Assembly: GCA_964449275.1 (NCBI GenBank)
Contig: CAYVAM010000120.1
Span: forward strand, 1 to 12,784
DNA from: JAUVZF01 sp964449275
GTDB taxonomy: Bacteria; Planctomycetota; Phycisphaerae; FEN-1346
Direction: 5' to 3'
Length of the DNA stretch: 12,784 nucleotides
Made by a program: the position numbers and the translations under genes. Under the pieces are notes generated by a model, which saw only the letters and a program-made list of their open reading frames with translations, was not told where the DNA came from and searched no databases. Below, in pieces: positions 1-6,571 of the stretch; the stretch's first letter is position 1, and each line of letters opens with the position of its first letter.

Positions 1-109
1 GGGCGTTGAACGTCTCGGCGGCCTGCTCGACATCGTCGGCGCGAACGGGCCAGGCAAGCACACCGAGAAAGATGCAGACAAGCGGCAAGAGACGGCGCGG
101 TTGACCCAT
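1..109 (-). CDS. Secreted protein of unknown function, N-terminal fragment
   Basis: Only the first 36 codons are in the window; the gene runs off the left edge. The ATG at 109 is preceded by a strong ribosome binding site (AGGGGG, about six to seven bases upstream). The protein begins with a textbook Sec signal peptide: MGQPRR, then a hydrophobic core (LLPLVCIFLGVLAW), then PVRA with a predicted cut before DDVEQAAETFNA. The product is therefore exported. Nothing visible gives its function. It lies 30 bases downstream of the ACT-domain gene on the same strand and is probably the third gene of that operon. The start and signal peptide are seen directly; co-transcription is inferred. Confidence 0.7.
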   Translation of the reverse strand, partial: MGQPRRLLPLVCIFLGVLAWPVRADDVEQAAETFNA

Positions 110-139
110 AGCGTTCCCCCTATCGCATACACGCCCATC

Positions 140-628
140 CTACCCGCCGATGACCGAGAAGACAACATCCTTCAGAATGCCTTCTTCGACGAACCGCGAG
201 AGGATCGGGTCCAGTTCGCTCGGAGAACCCGCGAGGAAGTACGTCAACACGCCGCCCTTCTCCCCCATCAGTTCGCACGTCAGGAACGCCTCGCGGCCGG
301 CCACGTCGGGCGGGGCCAGACGGCGGGAGACCCGAACCAGCGCGCTCTTGCGAAGGCTCTCCGATTCGTACGCATGTTCCTCGAGCGACACCACCTTCGA
401 CAGCCGCTCGACCACACGGACGATCTCGCGCTTCTCCCGCTGCGAGCACCAGAACGTGACCATGACCGCGCCACCGGGCGCACCCGGATACGCCGAGCCG
501 TGCCCGACGACCGTCTCGATTGAAATGCCGCGGTTCGAGAACGCCGACGCAATGCTCGTCAGCGCACCCGCCCGGTCGGCCACGTCCACGCGGAACACCC
601 AGTGCTTGTTCATCTCGTCGTTGGCCAT
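140..628 (-). CDS. IlvH-like protein with two ACT domains
   Basis: A 162-residue protein. The start is ATG 628, with an AAGGA ribosome binding site seven bases upstream; the internal ATG at 613 has no such support. Residues 9-85 form one ACT domain (WVFRVDVADRAGALTSIASAF, then RGISIETV, then AVMVTFW and an REIVRVVERL helix). Residues 94-160 look like a second one (KSALVRVSRR, FLTCELMGEKGGVLTYFLA, ending KDVVFSVIGG). Length and layout match the regulatory small subunit of acetolactate synthase (IlvH/IlvN), where paired ACT domains bind valine. The GALTSIASAF-RGISIETV segment matches the IlvH pattern GALSRVIGLFSQRGYNIESL. No large subunit (IlvB) lies nearby. The next gene upstream is a phosphotransacylase, so this may instead be a free-standing amino-acid sensor. 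Ligand and partner are unknown. Confidence 0.8.
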   Translation of the reverse strand: MANDEMNKHWVFRVDVADRAGALTSIASAFSNRGISIETVVGHGSAYPGAPGGAVMVTFWCSQREKREIVRVVERLSKVVSLEEHAYESESLRKSALVRVSRRLAPPDVAGREAFLTCELMGEKGGVLTYFLAGSPSELDPILSRFVEEGILKDVVFSVIGG

Positions 629-676
629 GCCGGATTCCTTCCCTCGCCCGCTCCCGCCGCACACCGAATGTCTCCG

Positions 677-748
677 GCTGGTGGCCTTCCCAGGCCACCA
701 GCACACCGTCTCGCAGCCTCTCCGCGGCGGCCTGGGAAGGCCGCCGCG
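677..748. repeat. BIME-like pair of oppositely oriented hairpins
   Basis: The 146-base gap between the phosphotransacylase stop and the ACT-gene start holds two 11-bp hairpins. One is 677-687 with 692-702 (loop TCCC, 688-691). The other is 723-733 with 738-748 (loop GGGA, 734-737). The 14-base core of the first (GGCCTTCCCAGGCC, 683-696) is the exact reverse complement of the core of the second (GGCCTGGGAAGGCC, 729-742). They are therefore one repeat in two orientations, as in bacterial REP/BIME units, and their loops could pair. In the minus-strand transcript they sit between two genes and could tune mRNA decay or relative expression. Confidence 0.75.
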
Positions 749-774
749 CGGCGCGCCAACCACCAATACAGCGG

Positions 775-1755
775 CTACGGCGCCGCCGGCCTCTCCATGT
801 TCAGCCACTCGCGGGCAATGCTGCACAGCGCGATCGACTGCAGTTTCGTCTCCACGCTGTCGGACCGCGACAGGATCACGTACGGCACCATCACGCCCAC
901 CGTCACGCCCGCGAACGTGCCCAGCCCGTACTTCACCATCTCCATGATGACCTTGTAGAGGATGTTGGCAGAGTCGAGCGACGGACAGACCAGGACGTCG
1001 GCCTTGCCGGCAACCTCGCGCGCGGCGCCGTCGAGCGTCGCGCCCTTCAGCCGGACCGACTCCTCGCTCACCGCCAGGTCGAACGAGAGCGGACCGTAGA
1101 CGAGGGCGTGCGGCCACCGGCGCTCGGCCAGGTTCCTGCCCATCTGCGTTGACGGCAAGGACTCGATGACCTTCTCGTTGGCGCTCAGGATGGCGACGCG
1201 CGGCCGGTCCATGCCCAGGATGGAGCGGGCCACGTCCACGGCGTTCTCCACCAGGCCGACCATACGCTGCTCGCTGCACACGGTCGTGACGCCGGGGTCC
1301 GTCAAGAGCATCGGCCGCCCGTCGGCGATGGGGGCCGCGTCGAACACCGTCACGAGGCTGACCGTGTCGCGGACGCGGAGGCGCAGGATCGCGCGGTTCA
1401 GGATCGGCGTCGAGATGTTGCCCTTCAGAATCAGGTCCACCCCGCCCGCTTCAACGCACTCAACCGTCCGGGCCGCCGTCTCCTCCTCGCTCGCCGTGCC
1501 GATGACGTCCTCGTCCGCGAGGTGGATGCCGACCTCGTCGGCCGCGCGGCGAACGGCCTGCTCGTCACCCGCCAGGATGATCCGCTCGACGATGCCGTGA
1601 TCGCGCGCCGACTCGACCAGCCGCAGGTCGTCCTCGCGGTCGCCTCCCGCAACGATGACCGTCTTCGGCCGCAGCCGCCCGGCCACGAGCACCAGGTCGG
1701 AGACCGCCTCGATGTCGGCCGGACACGGCCCGGCGTCCGTCGTGTCGTCCGTCAC
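775..1755 (-). CDS. Phosphate acetyl/butyryltransferase family protein
   Basis: A 326-residue cytoplasmic enzyme of the PTA/PTB phosphotransacylase family, which moves an acyl group between CoA and phosphate. The start is GTG 1755, with GAGGAG ten bases upstream. Family signatures visible: LILKGNIST with NRAILRLRVRD (108-130), the central VAILSANEKV (187-196) with PSTQMGRNLAE, VYGPLSFDLAVS (219-230), ADVLVCPSLDSANILYK (252-268), and VPYVILSRSDSVETKLQSIAL (290-310). Length fits the family (300-340). The glycine usual before NILYK (EAGNILYK) is replaced: here it reads DSANILYK. Substrate (acetyl, butyryl, propionyl) cannot be told from sequence, and no acyl kinase is in view. It leads an apparent operon with the ACT-domain gene. 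A consensus-like promoter lies at 1800-1828. Confidence 0.88.
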   Translation of the reverse strand: MTDDTTDAGPCPADIEAVSDLVLVAGRLRPKTVIVAGGDREDDLRLVESARDHGIVERIILAGDEQAVRRAADEVGIHLADEDVIGTASEEETAARTVECVEAGGVDLILKGNISTPILNRAILRLRVRDTVSLVTVFDAAPIADGRPMLLTDPGVTTVCSEQRMVGLVENAVDVARSILGMDRPRVAILSANEKVIESLPSTQMGRNLAERRWPHALVYGPLSFDLAVSEESVRLKGATLDGAAREVAGKADVLVCPSLDSANILYKVIMEMVKYGLGTFAGVTVGVMVPYVILSRSDSVETKLQSIALCSIAREWLNMERPAAP

Positions 1756-1799
1756 GGCAATCGCTCTCCTCGCAGAAAGGCTATCGCAACCGCCGGAGC

Positions 1800-1828
1800 A
1801 TTATGCCCGTCGGGCGGGCGCCTGTAAA
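1800..1828 (-). promoter_or_regulatory. Sigma-70-type promoter for the phosphotransacylase operon
   Basis: On the minus strand, TTTACA (1828-1823) and CATAAT (1805-1800) are separated by exactly 17 bases. Each hexamer is 5/6 to the TTGACA/TATAAT consensus. Transcription would start near 1793, giving a short leader that carries the GAGGAG ribosome binding site of the GTG at 1755. Confidence 0.7.
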
Positions 1829-1859
1829 CAAGAAGGTGCGGTCACACCCGCACACCCGG

Positions 1860-2051
1860 CTGTGGCAAGTTTTTCTGGCGGGGCCGGCGATGGCCTCTGT
1901 CACCCCGAGCGAGCGCAGCGAGTCGAGGGGTCTCGCCGCTGGCTGTTTCGGACGGCGAGATTTCTCCGCTCGGTCGCCAAGGCGACCTCGGTCGAAATGA
2001 CAGGCCCGCCCAGCCCTGGGCACAACGGCTCGCCAGAAAAACCTGCCACAG
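1860..2051. repeat. 192-bp MITE-like element with terminal inverted repeats
   Basis: The element is bounded by 21-bp inverted repeats, 1860-1880 and 2031-2051, with one mismatch (core TTTTTCTGGCG / CGCCAGAAAAA). Inside is a second, imperfect inverted pair: CTGTCACCCCGAGCGAG near 1896-1912 against CTCGGTCGAAATGACAG near 1987-2003. A 12-base direct repeat, CCCGCACACCCG, lies just outside each end (1847-1858 and 2055-2066) and could be a target-site duplication, although CACACCCG is also tandemly repeated on the left. The inner sequence resembles the widespread CACCCCGAGCGA...GTCGAAATGAC intergenic repeat of many bacterial genomes. It encodes no plausible protein. It fills the spacer between two divergent promoters. 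Confidence 0.7.
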
Positions 2052-2083
2052 CCCCCCGCACACCCGTTCGCCGGCTTTTGGCG

Positions 2084-2112
2084 TTGAGGGGCGCCGGCCG
2101 GTTCCCTATAAT
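2084..2112 (+). promoter_or_regulatory. Sigma-70-type promoter for nadA
   Basis: TTGAGG (2084-2089) and a perfect TATAAT (2107-2112) are separated by 17 bases. Transcription would begin near 2119, leaving a leader of about 65 bases before the preferred nadA start at 2184. No obvious operator for an NAD-responsive repressor was recognised. Confidence 0.75.
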
Positions 2113-2183
2113 GCCTTGTTCGCGGCGCCGGACCCAACAAGGTCTCGGCGTGCTACATCATGGGGTCCGAGCGGAGCACGGAA

Positions 2184-3116
2184 ATGGTATCTCTTGAGCG
2201 GCCCGGCGGGGCCGAACTGGTCGAGAAGATCAACCGTCTGCGCCAGGAGCGCCGGGCGGTGATCCTCGCGCACAATTACCAGATCCCGGAGGTCCAGGAC
2301 ATAGCCGACATCGTCGGCGACTCGCTCGCCATGGCACGCGAGGCCGCCAAGGTCGAGGCCGACGTCATCGTTCTGTGCGGCGTCCGTTTCATGGCCGAGA
2401 CCGCCAAACTCATCAACCCCGACCGGCCCGTCCTGATGCCCGACCCGAACGCCGGCTGTCCGATGGCCGACATGATCTCGCTGCGCGAACTCCAGGAGGC
2501 CAAAGAGCGGCATCCCGACGCCACGGTCGTCACGTACGTCAACTCCTCCGCCGTCATCAAGGCCGCCAGCGACATCTGCTGCACCAGCGCCAACGCCGTC
2601 CGCATCGTCGAGAGCGTCCCGAAGGAAAAGCCGATCCTGTTCGTGCCGGACCAGAGCCTCGGCGAGTACGCCGCAGACCAGACCGGCCGCGACAACATCA
2701 CCCTCTACCCCGGCTTCTGCCCCACGCATCATCGGATCCTCGCCGAACACGTCGAGGCACGCCGCGCCCAATACCCCGACGCCGACGTGTGCGTGCACCC
2801 CGAATGCACGCGCGACGTAAGGCGCCTGGCCGACTGTATCGGCTCGACCAGCCAGATCATCCGTCACGTGGCCGCCTCCGACAAGAACGCCTTCATCATT
2901 GCGACCGAACTGGGCGTCTGCCACACCATCCGAAAACGGTACCCCGACAAGACGATCGTCGAAATCACGCGCCTGGCCGATTGCCCCAACATGAAACTCA
3001 ACACCCTCGAAAAGGTCCTCTGGTCGCTCGAAGACATGCAGCACGAGGTGACCGTGCCGGAGGAGGTCGCCGCCCCGGCACGCGAAGCGATCGAAAGGAT
3101 GCTGGCCGTCACCTGA
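2184..3116 (+). CDS. nadA: Quinolinate synthase NadA
   Basis: NadA condenses iminoaspartate with dihydroxyacetone phosphate to make quinolinate in de novo NAD synthesis, using a [4Fe-4S] cluster. Visible signatures are AVILAHNYQIPEVQDIADIVGDSL near the N-terminus, MPDPNAGCPMADM, DICCTSANAV, PGFCPTHH, HPECTRDV, GSTSQI and DCPNMKLNTL. The three cysteines expected to hold the cluster are in GCPMA, FCPTH and DCPNM (residues 92, 179 and 267 from this start), matching the three-cysteine class typified by Thermotoga. I prefer ATG 2184 over ATG 2160 because GGAG lies seven bases upstream and the protein then starts like its homologues; an extended form would have eight more residues. Length (310) is normal. 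No nadB or nadC is in the window. The phosphatase gene follows after 37 bases. Confidence 0.96.
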   Translation: MVSLERPGGAELVEKINRLRQERRAVILAHNYQIPEVQDIADIVGDSLAMAREAAKVEADVIVLCGVRFMAETAKLINPDRPVLMPDPNAGCPMADMISLRELQEAKERHPDATVVTYVNSSAVIKAASDICCTSANAVRIVESVPKEKPILFVPDQSLGEYAADQTGRDNITLYPGFCPTHHRILAEHVEARRAQYPDADVCVHPECTRDVRRLADCIGSTSQIIRHVAASDKNAFIIATELGVCHTIRKRYPDKTIVEITRLADCPNMKLNTLEKVLWSLEDMQHEVTVPEEVAAPAREAIERMLAVT

Positions 3117-3153
3117 CGGCCTCGACGCCATCGACCCGGCGAGCGGAAATACC

Positions 3154-4995
3154 ATGACCGATCCGCCCCCATCCCCGGTTACACCGACGCCGCTCGACGG
3201 CGGCCGGCCGCCGTCCATCCGCGCCGCAGGCAAACCGTCACGCCTCCTGGACCTGATCGACGTCGAGACGCTCCAGGCGATCCAGAACGGGTTCGCCGAA
3301 TTGGTTCAGATGGCGATGAGCATCCGCGACGAACAGGGACGCCTGGTCACCCAGCCGAGTCGTTCGAGCCGCTTCTGCAACCTTGTGGGCGGCCCGCTCC
3401 ACGACAACGAGGCCTGCTGCATCTCGAACTACGCTGCGGCTGCGGCCGCCGCTTCCGATGGCCGGTCCGCGCCCGTGCGTTACGTCTGCCACGCGGGTCT
3501 CGCGCAGTTTGCCGCCGCCATCCATCTGGACGGACGCATCCTGGGAACCATCGTCCTGGGCGACGTTCCCGAGCGCCCGCTCCCGCCGGAAGAGGTCCGC
3601 GAACTTGCCCGCAAGTACGGTATCGACGAGGCGGCACTGCTGGAGGCGGCCGCCGAACTCGAACCCGTTGACGAGCGGCGGATGCGCTCCGCCAGCGCGT
3701 TCCTCCAACTCCTGGCCAACACCATCACGCGTCTCTGCTGGCAGCAGGCGGTCCTGCGCGAACGCATCGACGAACTGACGCTGCTGACCCAGACCAGCCA
3801 CCTGCTCTCCTCAACGCTCGAGCCCGACTCCGTGCTCGACAACATCGTCAAGACCATGGCCGAGGTCATGCACGTCAAGGCGTGCACGCTGCGGCTGTTG
3901 ACCCCGAACGGCAAGGAACTCGTCGTCGAGGCCGCCTACGGCCTGTCGGGATCGTATCTCGACAAAGGGCCCGTTCTGGTGGCCGAGAACCCCAACGACC
4001 GGGCGGCGCTCGGAGGCGAGATCGTTACCGTCCAGGACATGCGGACCGATCCCCACGTCCGCTACGGCGACGCCGCACGCAGCGAGGGCATCGTCTCCAG
4101 CCTCTCGGTGGGTCTGATCGCCAAGGGCGAACCACTCGGAACCCTCCATATCTACAAGGCCCAGCCGCATACCTTCACCCCGGAAGAGGTACGCCTGTTC
4201 CGCAGCGTGGCCGACCAGGCCGCCCTGACCGTCCACAACGCCCAACTCGTGGAAGAGTGCATCATCGCTCGCCAACAGCAGCGGGAACTCGAAGTCGCCG
4301 CAAGGGTGCAACAGCGGATGCTCCCGGCCAAGGCGCCCGACATCCAGGGCTACGACTGCTACGGCGTCACCGTTCCGTCGCTGATGGTAGGGGGCGATTT
4401 TCACGACTGGATCCCCCTGCCCAGGAGCAACTGGGGCGTCGCCGTCGGCGACGTCGCCGGCAAGGGCGTCCCCGCGGCGATCCTGATGGCGAGTCTTCGT
4501 GCGGCCCTGCGGGCACAGGCCGAACACGTCTACGCCCTCAGCCACGTCATGGACCGCGTCAACCACAGCCTGACGGAGGAGACCGAGCCCACCGAGTTCG
4601 CGACCCTCTTTTACGGCGTCTTGGACTCGCGCGGGCGCCGGCTCACCTACGCCAGCGCCGGCCACGAACCGGCCGTTCTCATCCGCGGCGACCAGGTCAC
4701 ACGCCTCGAAGCGGGCGGGCCGCTTCTCGGCGTCATCCAGGACGCCCGGTACGAGTACGAGGCCGTCGAGTTCCAGGCCGGCGACACGCTCGTCGTCTTC
4801 TCCGACGGCGCCTTCGACGCGGCCAACTATCAGGGCGAGCGGTTCGGCCACGACCAACTCATGGCGTCGATCCTGCGGCACGCCGGGCACGGCTCCCGGC
4901 GAATGGTCGAAGAGGTCCAGTGGGACATCCGGCGCTTTACGGGCCTCGCGCCGCGCGCCGACGACCTGACGCTGGTGGTCGTGAAGGTGCTCTGA
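3154..4995 (+). CDS. PocR-GAF-PP2C (RsbU/SpoIIE-type) serine phosphatase
   Basis: A 613-residue cytoplasmic signalling protein with no membrane segments. Residues 28-190 resemble the PocR sensory domain, with C75, C88-C89 and the YVCHAGL motif (C112), followed by AAAIHLDGRILGTIVLGDV. A short helical linker leads to a GAF domain at about 220-365 (AEVMHVKACTLRLL, SVGLIAKGEPLGTLHIY). A coiled linker (RQQQRELEVAARVQQRMLP) joins a PP2C domain at about 385-612. Its metal-binding acidic residues are intact: GGDFHD (D415, D418), GDVAGKG (D433), SDGAFD (D551) and DDLTLVV (D603-D604). Such proteins usually dephosphorylate an anti-sigma-factor antagonist. No STAS or anti-sigma gene is nearby, so the target is unknown. 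The ribosome binding site is weak. It probably reads through from nadA. Confidence 0.93.
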   Translation: MTDPPPSPVTPTPLDGGRPPSIRAAGKPSRLLDLIDVETLQAIQNGFAELVQMAMSIRDEQGRLVTQPSRSSRFCNLVGGPLHDNEACCISNYAAAAAAASDGRSAPVRYVCHAGLAQFAAAIHLDGRILGTIVLGDVPERPLPPEEVRELARKYGIDEAALLEAAAELEPVDERRMRSASAFLQLLANTITRLCWQQAVLRERIDELTLLTQTSHLLSSTLEPDSVLDNIVKTMAEVMHVKACTLRLLTPNGKELVVEAAYGLSGSYLDKGPVLVAENPNDRAALGGEIVTVQDMRTDPHVRYGDAARSEGIVSSLSVGLIAKGEPLGTLHIYKAQPHTFTPEEVRLFRSVADQAALTVHNAQLVEECIIARQQQRELEVAARVQQRMLPAKAPDIQGYDCYGVTVPSLMVGGDFHDWIPLPRSNWGVAVGDVAGKGVPAAILMASLRAALRAQAEHVYALSHVMDRVNHSLTEETEPTEFATLFYGVLDSRGRRLTYASAGHEPAVLIRGDQVTRLEAGGPLLGVIQDARYEYEAVEFQAGDTLVVFSDGAFDAANYQGERFGHDQLMASILRHAGHGSRRMVEEVQWDIRRFTGLAPRADDLTLVVVKVL

Positions 4996-4997
4996 CG

Positions 4998-5021
4998 CGC
5001 CGGGCCGCACGCGCCCCGGCG
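4998..5021 (+). terminator. Possible GC-rich hairpin after the phosphatase gene
   Basis: Two bases past the stop codon, CGCCGGG (4998-5004) can pair with CCCGGCG (5015-5021) around a ten-base loop. A second small hairpin is GCCGCG/CGCGGC (5056-5071), with a six-T run at 5090-5095. Neither has the hairpin and T-run adjacent, so intrinsic termination is uncertain. Confidence 0.3.
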
Positions 5022-5159
5022 GCTGGCCGGGTCCACGCTGACCCCGAGTGAGACGGCCGCGCCTCCGCGGCGTGCACGCGCAACGAAGGTTTTTTGTCAA
5101 GACAGCGTACCGCGAGGTTCGATAAATACAGAAACCCCGGACGGCCGTGGCCGGGCGCA

Positions 5160-5284
5160 GCGCTGGTGCTCGGTGATTCATGGGACGGCCGCCGGAGATA
5201 CGCGAGTGAGGGATGGGACGTGCGGCCCGTCGGCGTGTGCCGAAGCCGGCAGGATGGGCCGCACAAGCGCTGGGGTGATTCATG
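5160..5284 (+). repeat. Direct repeat GCGCTGG...GGTGATTCATG flanking a stem
   Basis: GCGCTGG plus GGTGATTCATG occurs at 5160-5182 (split by five extra bases, TGCTC) and again, contiguous, at 5267-5284. Between them GTGCGGCCC (5220-5228) pairs perfectly with GGGCCGCAC (5256-5264), enclosing a small CGGC-GTGT-GCCG hairpin. Both copies end in an ATG preceded by GGTGATTC: the first opens a nine-codon frame (MGRPPEIRE, stop at 5209), the second a 101-codon frame of doubtful coding quality. The arrangement could be a structured leader or a duplicated translation-start region. Confidence 0.5.
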
Positions 5285-5601
5285 TCTACACAGGTCCGAC
5301 GGCGCCCCTTCCAGGCCTCACTCCTTTCAAACGGCGACGGTGAACTCGAGGCTGCACGTCCTGCGGCCGCTGCCCATCGGCAACGTGGACGAGAGCGGTT
5401 TCGCGTGGCCCGGTCGCGCGGCATCCGTGTCGCCCGCGATTTCGGCGGGCCACCTGTCGGCTCGGTCCGGACGCAGCACACAGTGAACGGTTGTCGGACA
5501 GACTCATTACCGCGGCGGCCCTGGCGGGTCAGGGGTACCCCCAGTCCCTCGATCTGCCGCAGGCCGGGAGCGCAAACCCCATGTTAGCGAGAGAGCATTA
5601 T

Positions 5602-5668
5602 CCGTTCCTATCGCGTAAAGGGCGAGCAGCCCTGCTCGTCCTCGATGCGCTGGGCGCGATAGGAACGG
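5602..5668. repeat. 14-bp perfect inverted repeat with nested hairpin
   Basis: CCGTTCCTATCGCG (5602-5615) is exactly reverse-complemented by CGCGATAGGAACGG (5655-5668). The 39-base loop contains a second perfect pairing, CGAGCAG (5623-5629) with CTGCTCG (5632-5638). It lies 130 bases before the methyltransferase start and could be an RNA stem in its leader, or the ends of a small element. Confidence 0.65.
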
Positions 5669-5798
5669 CGCTGCATGGGCTCCCGGCCTACGGGCCGCCG
5701 CGGCTTTCCTTCCCGGCGTCGGCTGAGCCGATTCGCTCGATTACGGTGTTCGGGTCTCCGGTCATCGGCAACGCCGTACCGTGAAGGGAGGATCCGTC

Positions 5799-6467
5799 AT
5801 GTCTCAGGACTGTGCGACAACCGTGAACCTGGGCGGCGGTCCGGAGGAGGACTTCCGCCATCGGCGCCGGTTCCTGAAGTATTTCCGCGGGTGCCGCCGC
5901 CTCGTGGACCTCGGAAGCGGCGTGGGCGGCTTTACGCAACGGTTGACCCACGACGGCGTGGACGTGATTTGCGTGGACTCCTGTCCGGAGGCGGTCCGGC
6001 AGTGCCGCCGGCGCGGGCTCTCGGCCGTCTGCGCCGATCCGCTCGACTTTCTCGCCGGCCATCCGCACGAGTTCGACGGCATCTGGTGTGCCTACCTCAT
6101 CGAGCGTCTCCAGATGCCGAAGGCCGAGCAGTTGGTCCGCGAGGCCTATGCGGCCCTGCGCGGCCGGGGTGTCCTGATCATCCTGACGCCCAACCCCCGC
6201 GACGTCTCGGTCACGGGCGAATCCTTCTGGGAAGACCCGACGCGCGTGAGGCCGTATCCGGCGGCGCTCCTTCAGGGGATGCTGGTCGCGGCGGGTTTCG
6301 GCATCGAGGACGCCGGCGAGACGCCGGTCGCATGGCCCCAGTCGCACGGGTGGTTGAAGCGGCTGGCACTTCAGGGCAGAGGGCTGGTGTCGCGTGCCCT
6401 GATCGGTCGCCACTTCCATCTCGGCGACATCTACGTCGTCGCCCGAAAGGGCAGAGACGATCGCTGA
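5799..6467 (+). CDS. Class I SAM-dependent methyltransferase
   Basis: A 222-residue soluble protein. The start ATG 5799 has a near-perfect AGGGAGGA ribosome binding site six bases upstream; the in-frame GTG at 5781 lies before that site and is not used. The Rossmann signature is clear: LVDLGSGVGGFTQRL (SAM-binding motif I), VDVICVDSCPEAV (acidic ribose-binding end of strand 2), SAVCADPLDFL, then EFDGIWCAYLIERL and a GVLIILTPNP strand. This is the layout of the Methyltransf_11/23 group. The substrate is not evident. HLGDIYVVARK closes the domain, so the protein is complete. The oxidoreductase gene starts 104 bases on with a possible promoter of its own, so the two need not form an operon. Confidence 0.87.
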   Translation: MSQDCATTVNLGGGPEEDFRHRRRFLKYFRGCRRLVDLGSGVGGFTQRLTHDGVDVICVDSCPEAVRQCRRRGLSAVCADPLDFLAGHPHEFDGIWCAYLIERLQMPKAEQLVREAYAALRGRGVLIILTPNPRDVSVTGESFWEDPTRVRPYPAALLQGMLVAAGFGIEDAGETPVAWPQSHGWLKRLALQGRGLVSRALIGRHFHLGDIYVVARKGRDDR

Positions 6468-6514
6468 TGCCGGCCAAGCGCCTTTTCATTCTCGCTTGAT
6501 GCAGGCCCCTCCGC

Positions 6515-6520
6515 TACAAT
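6515..6520 (+). promoter_or_regulatory. Possible -10 box upstream of the oxidoreductase gene
   Basis: TACAAT (6515-6520) is 5/6 to the -10 consensus and lies about 50 bases before the ATG at 6572. No good -35 hexamer lies 16-18 bases upstream; the closest, TTGATG at 6496-6501, is only 13 bases away. This is weak evidence for a separate promoter. Confidence 0.3.
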
Positions 6521-6571
6521 GCTTCTCCTTTTCGGAAACCACACACGCACGCCGGGCTAAGGAGGTCGGGC

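Larger units (their letters stand above)
4996..5798. other. Structured 800-bp spacer without a convincing gene
   Basis: No frame here has recognisable domains. Frames 5094-5486, 5282-5587 and 5491-5784 are open but overlap one another and match nothing I know. The frame ending at 5784 stops just before the methyltransferase ribosome binding site and is the likeliest small gene if one exists. What can be seen: GC-rich hairpins just after 4995; a TTGTCA...GATAAATA stretch (5095-5129) that loosely resembles a promoter but has poor spacing; the direct repeat at 5160-5284; and a 14-bp perfect inverted repeat at 5602-5668. A structured RNA, a decayed gene or a long 5' leader are all possible. Confidence 0.45.

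Noticed and set aside
2106..3233. Long minus-strand open frame opposite nadA
   Set aside because: It is a shadow of nadA, which has clear cysteine and substrate motifs on the plus strand. Its translation is low-complexity Gly/Asp/Val-rich, with no domain.
5095..5129. TTGTCA...GATAAATA considered as a sigma-70 or FliA-type promoter
   Set aside because: Spacing is 21 bases for sigma-70 and the -35 half is poor for sigma-28; no gene clearly starts downstream.
5108..5135. GGTTCGA stretch considered as a tRNA T-loop
   Set aside because: No acceptor, D or anticodon arms can be drawn around it.
3811..5481. 556-codon minus-strand open frame opposite the phosphatase gene
   Set aside because: It is antisense to the intact PP2C domain and runs into the spacer; the translation has no motifs and reflects GC-rich codon complementarity.
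5491..5784. Possible 97-residue gene just before the methyltransferase
   Set aside because: TTG start without a ribosome binding site, no recognisable motif, and it contains the 14-bp inverted repeat. The stop position next to the methyltransferase site is suggestive but not enough to call a gene.
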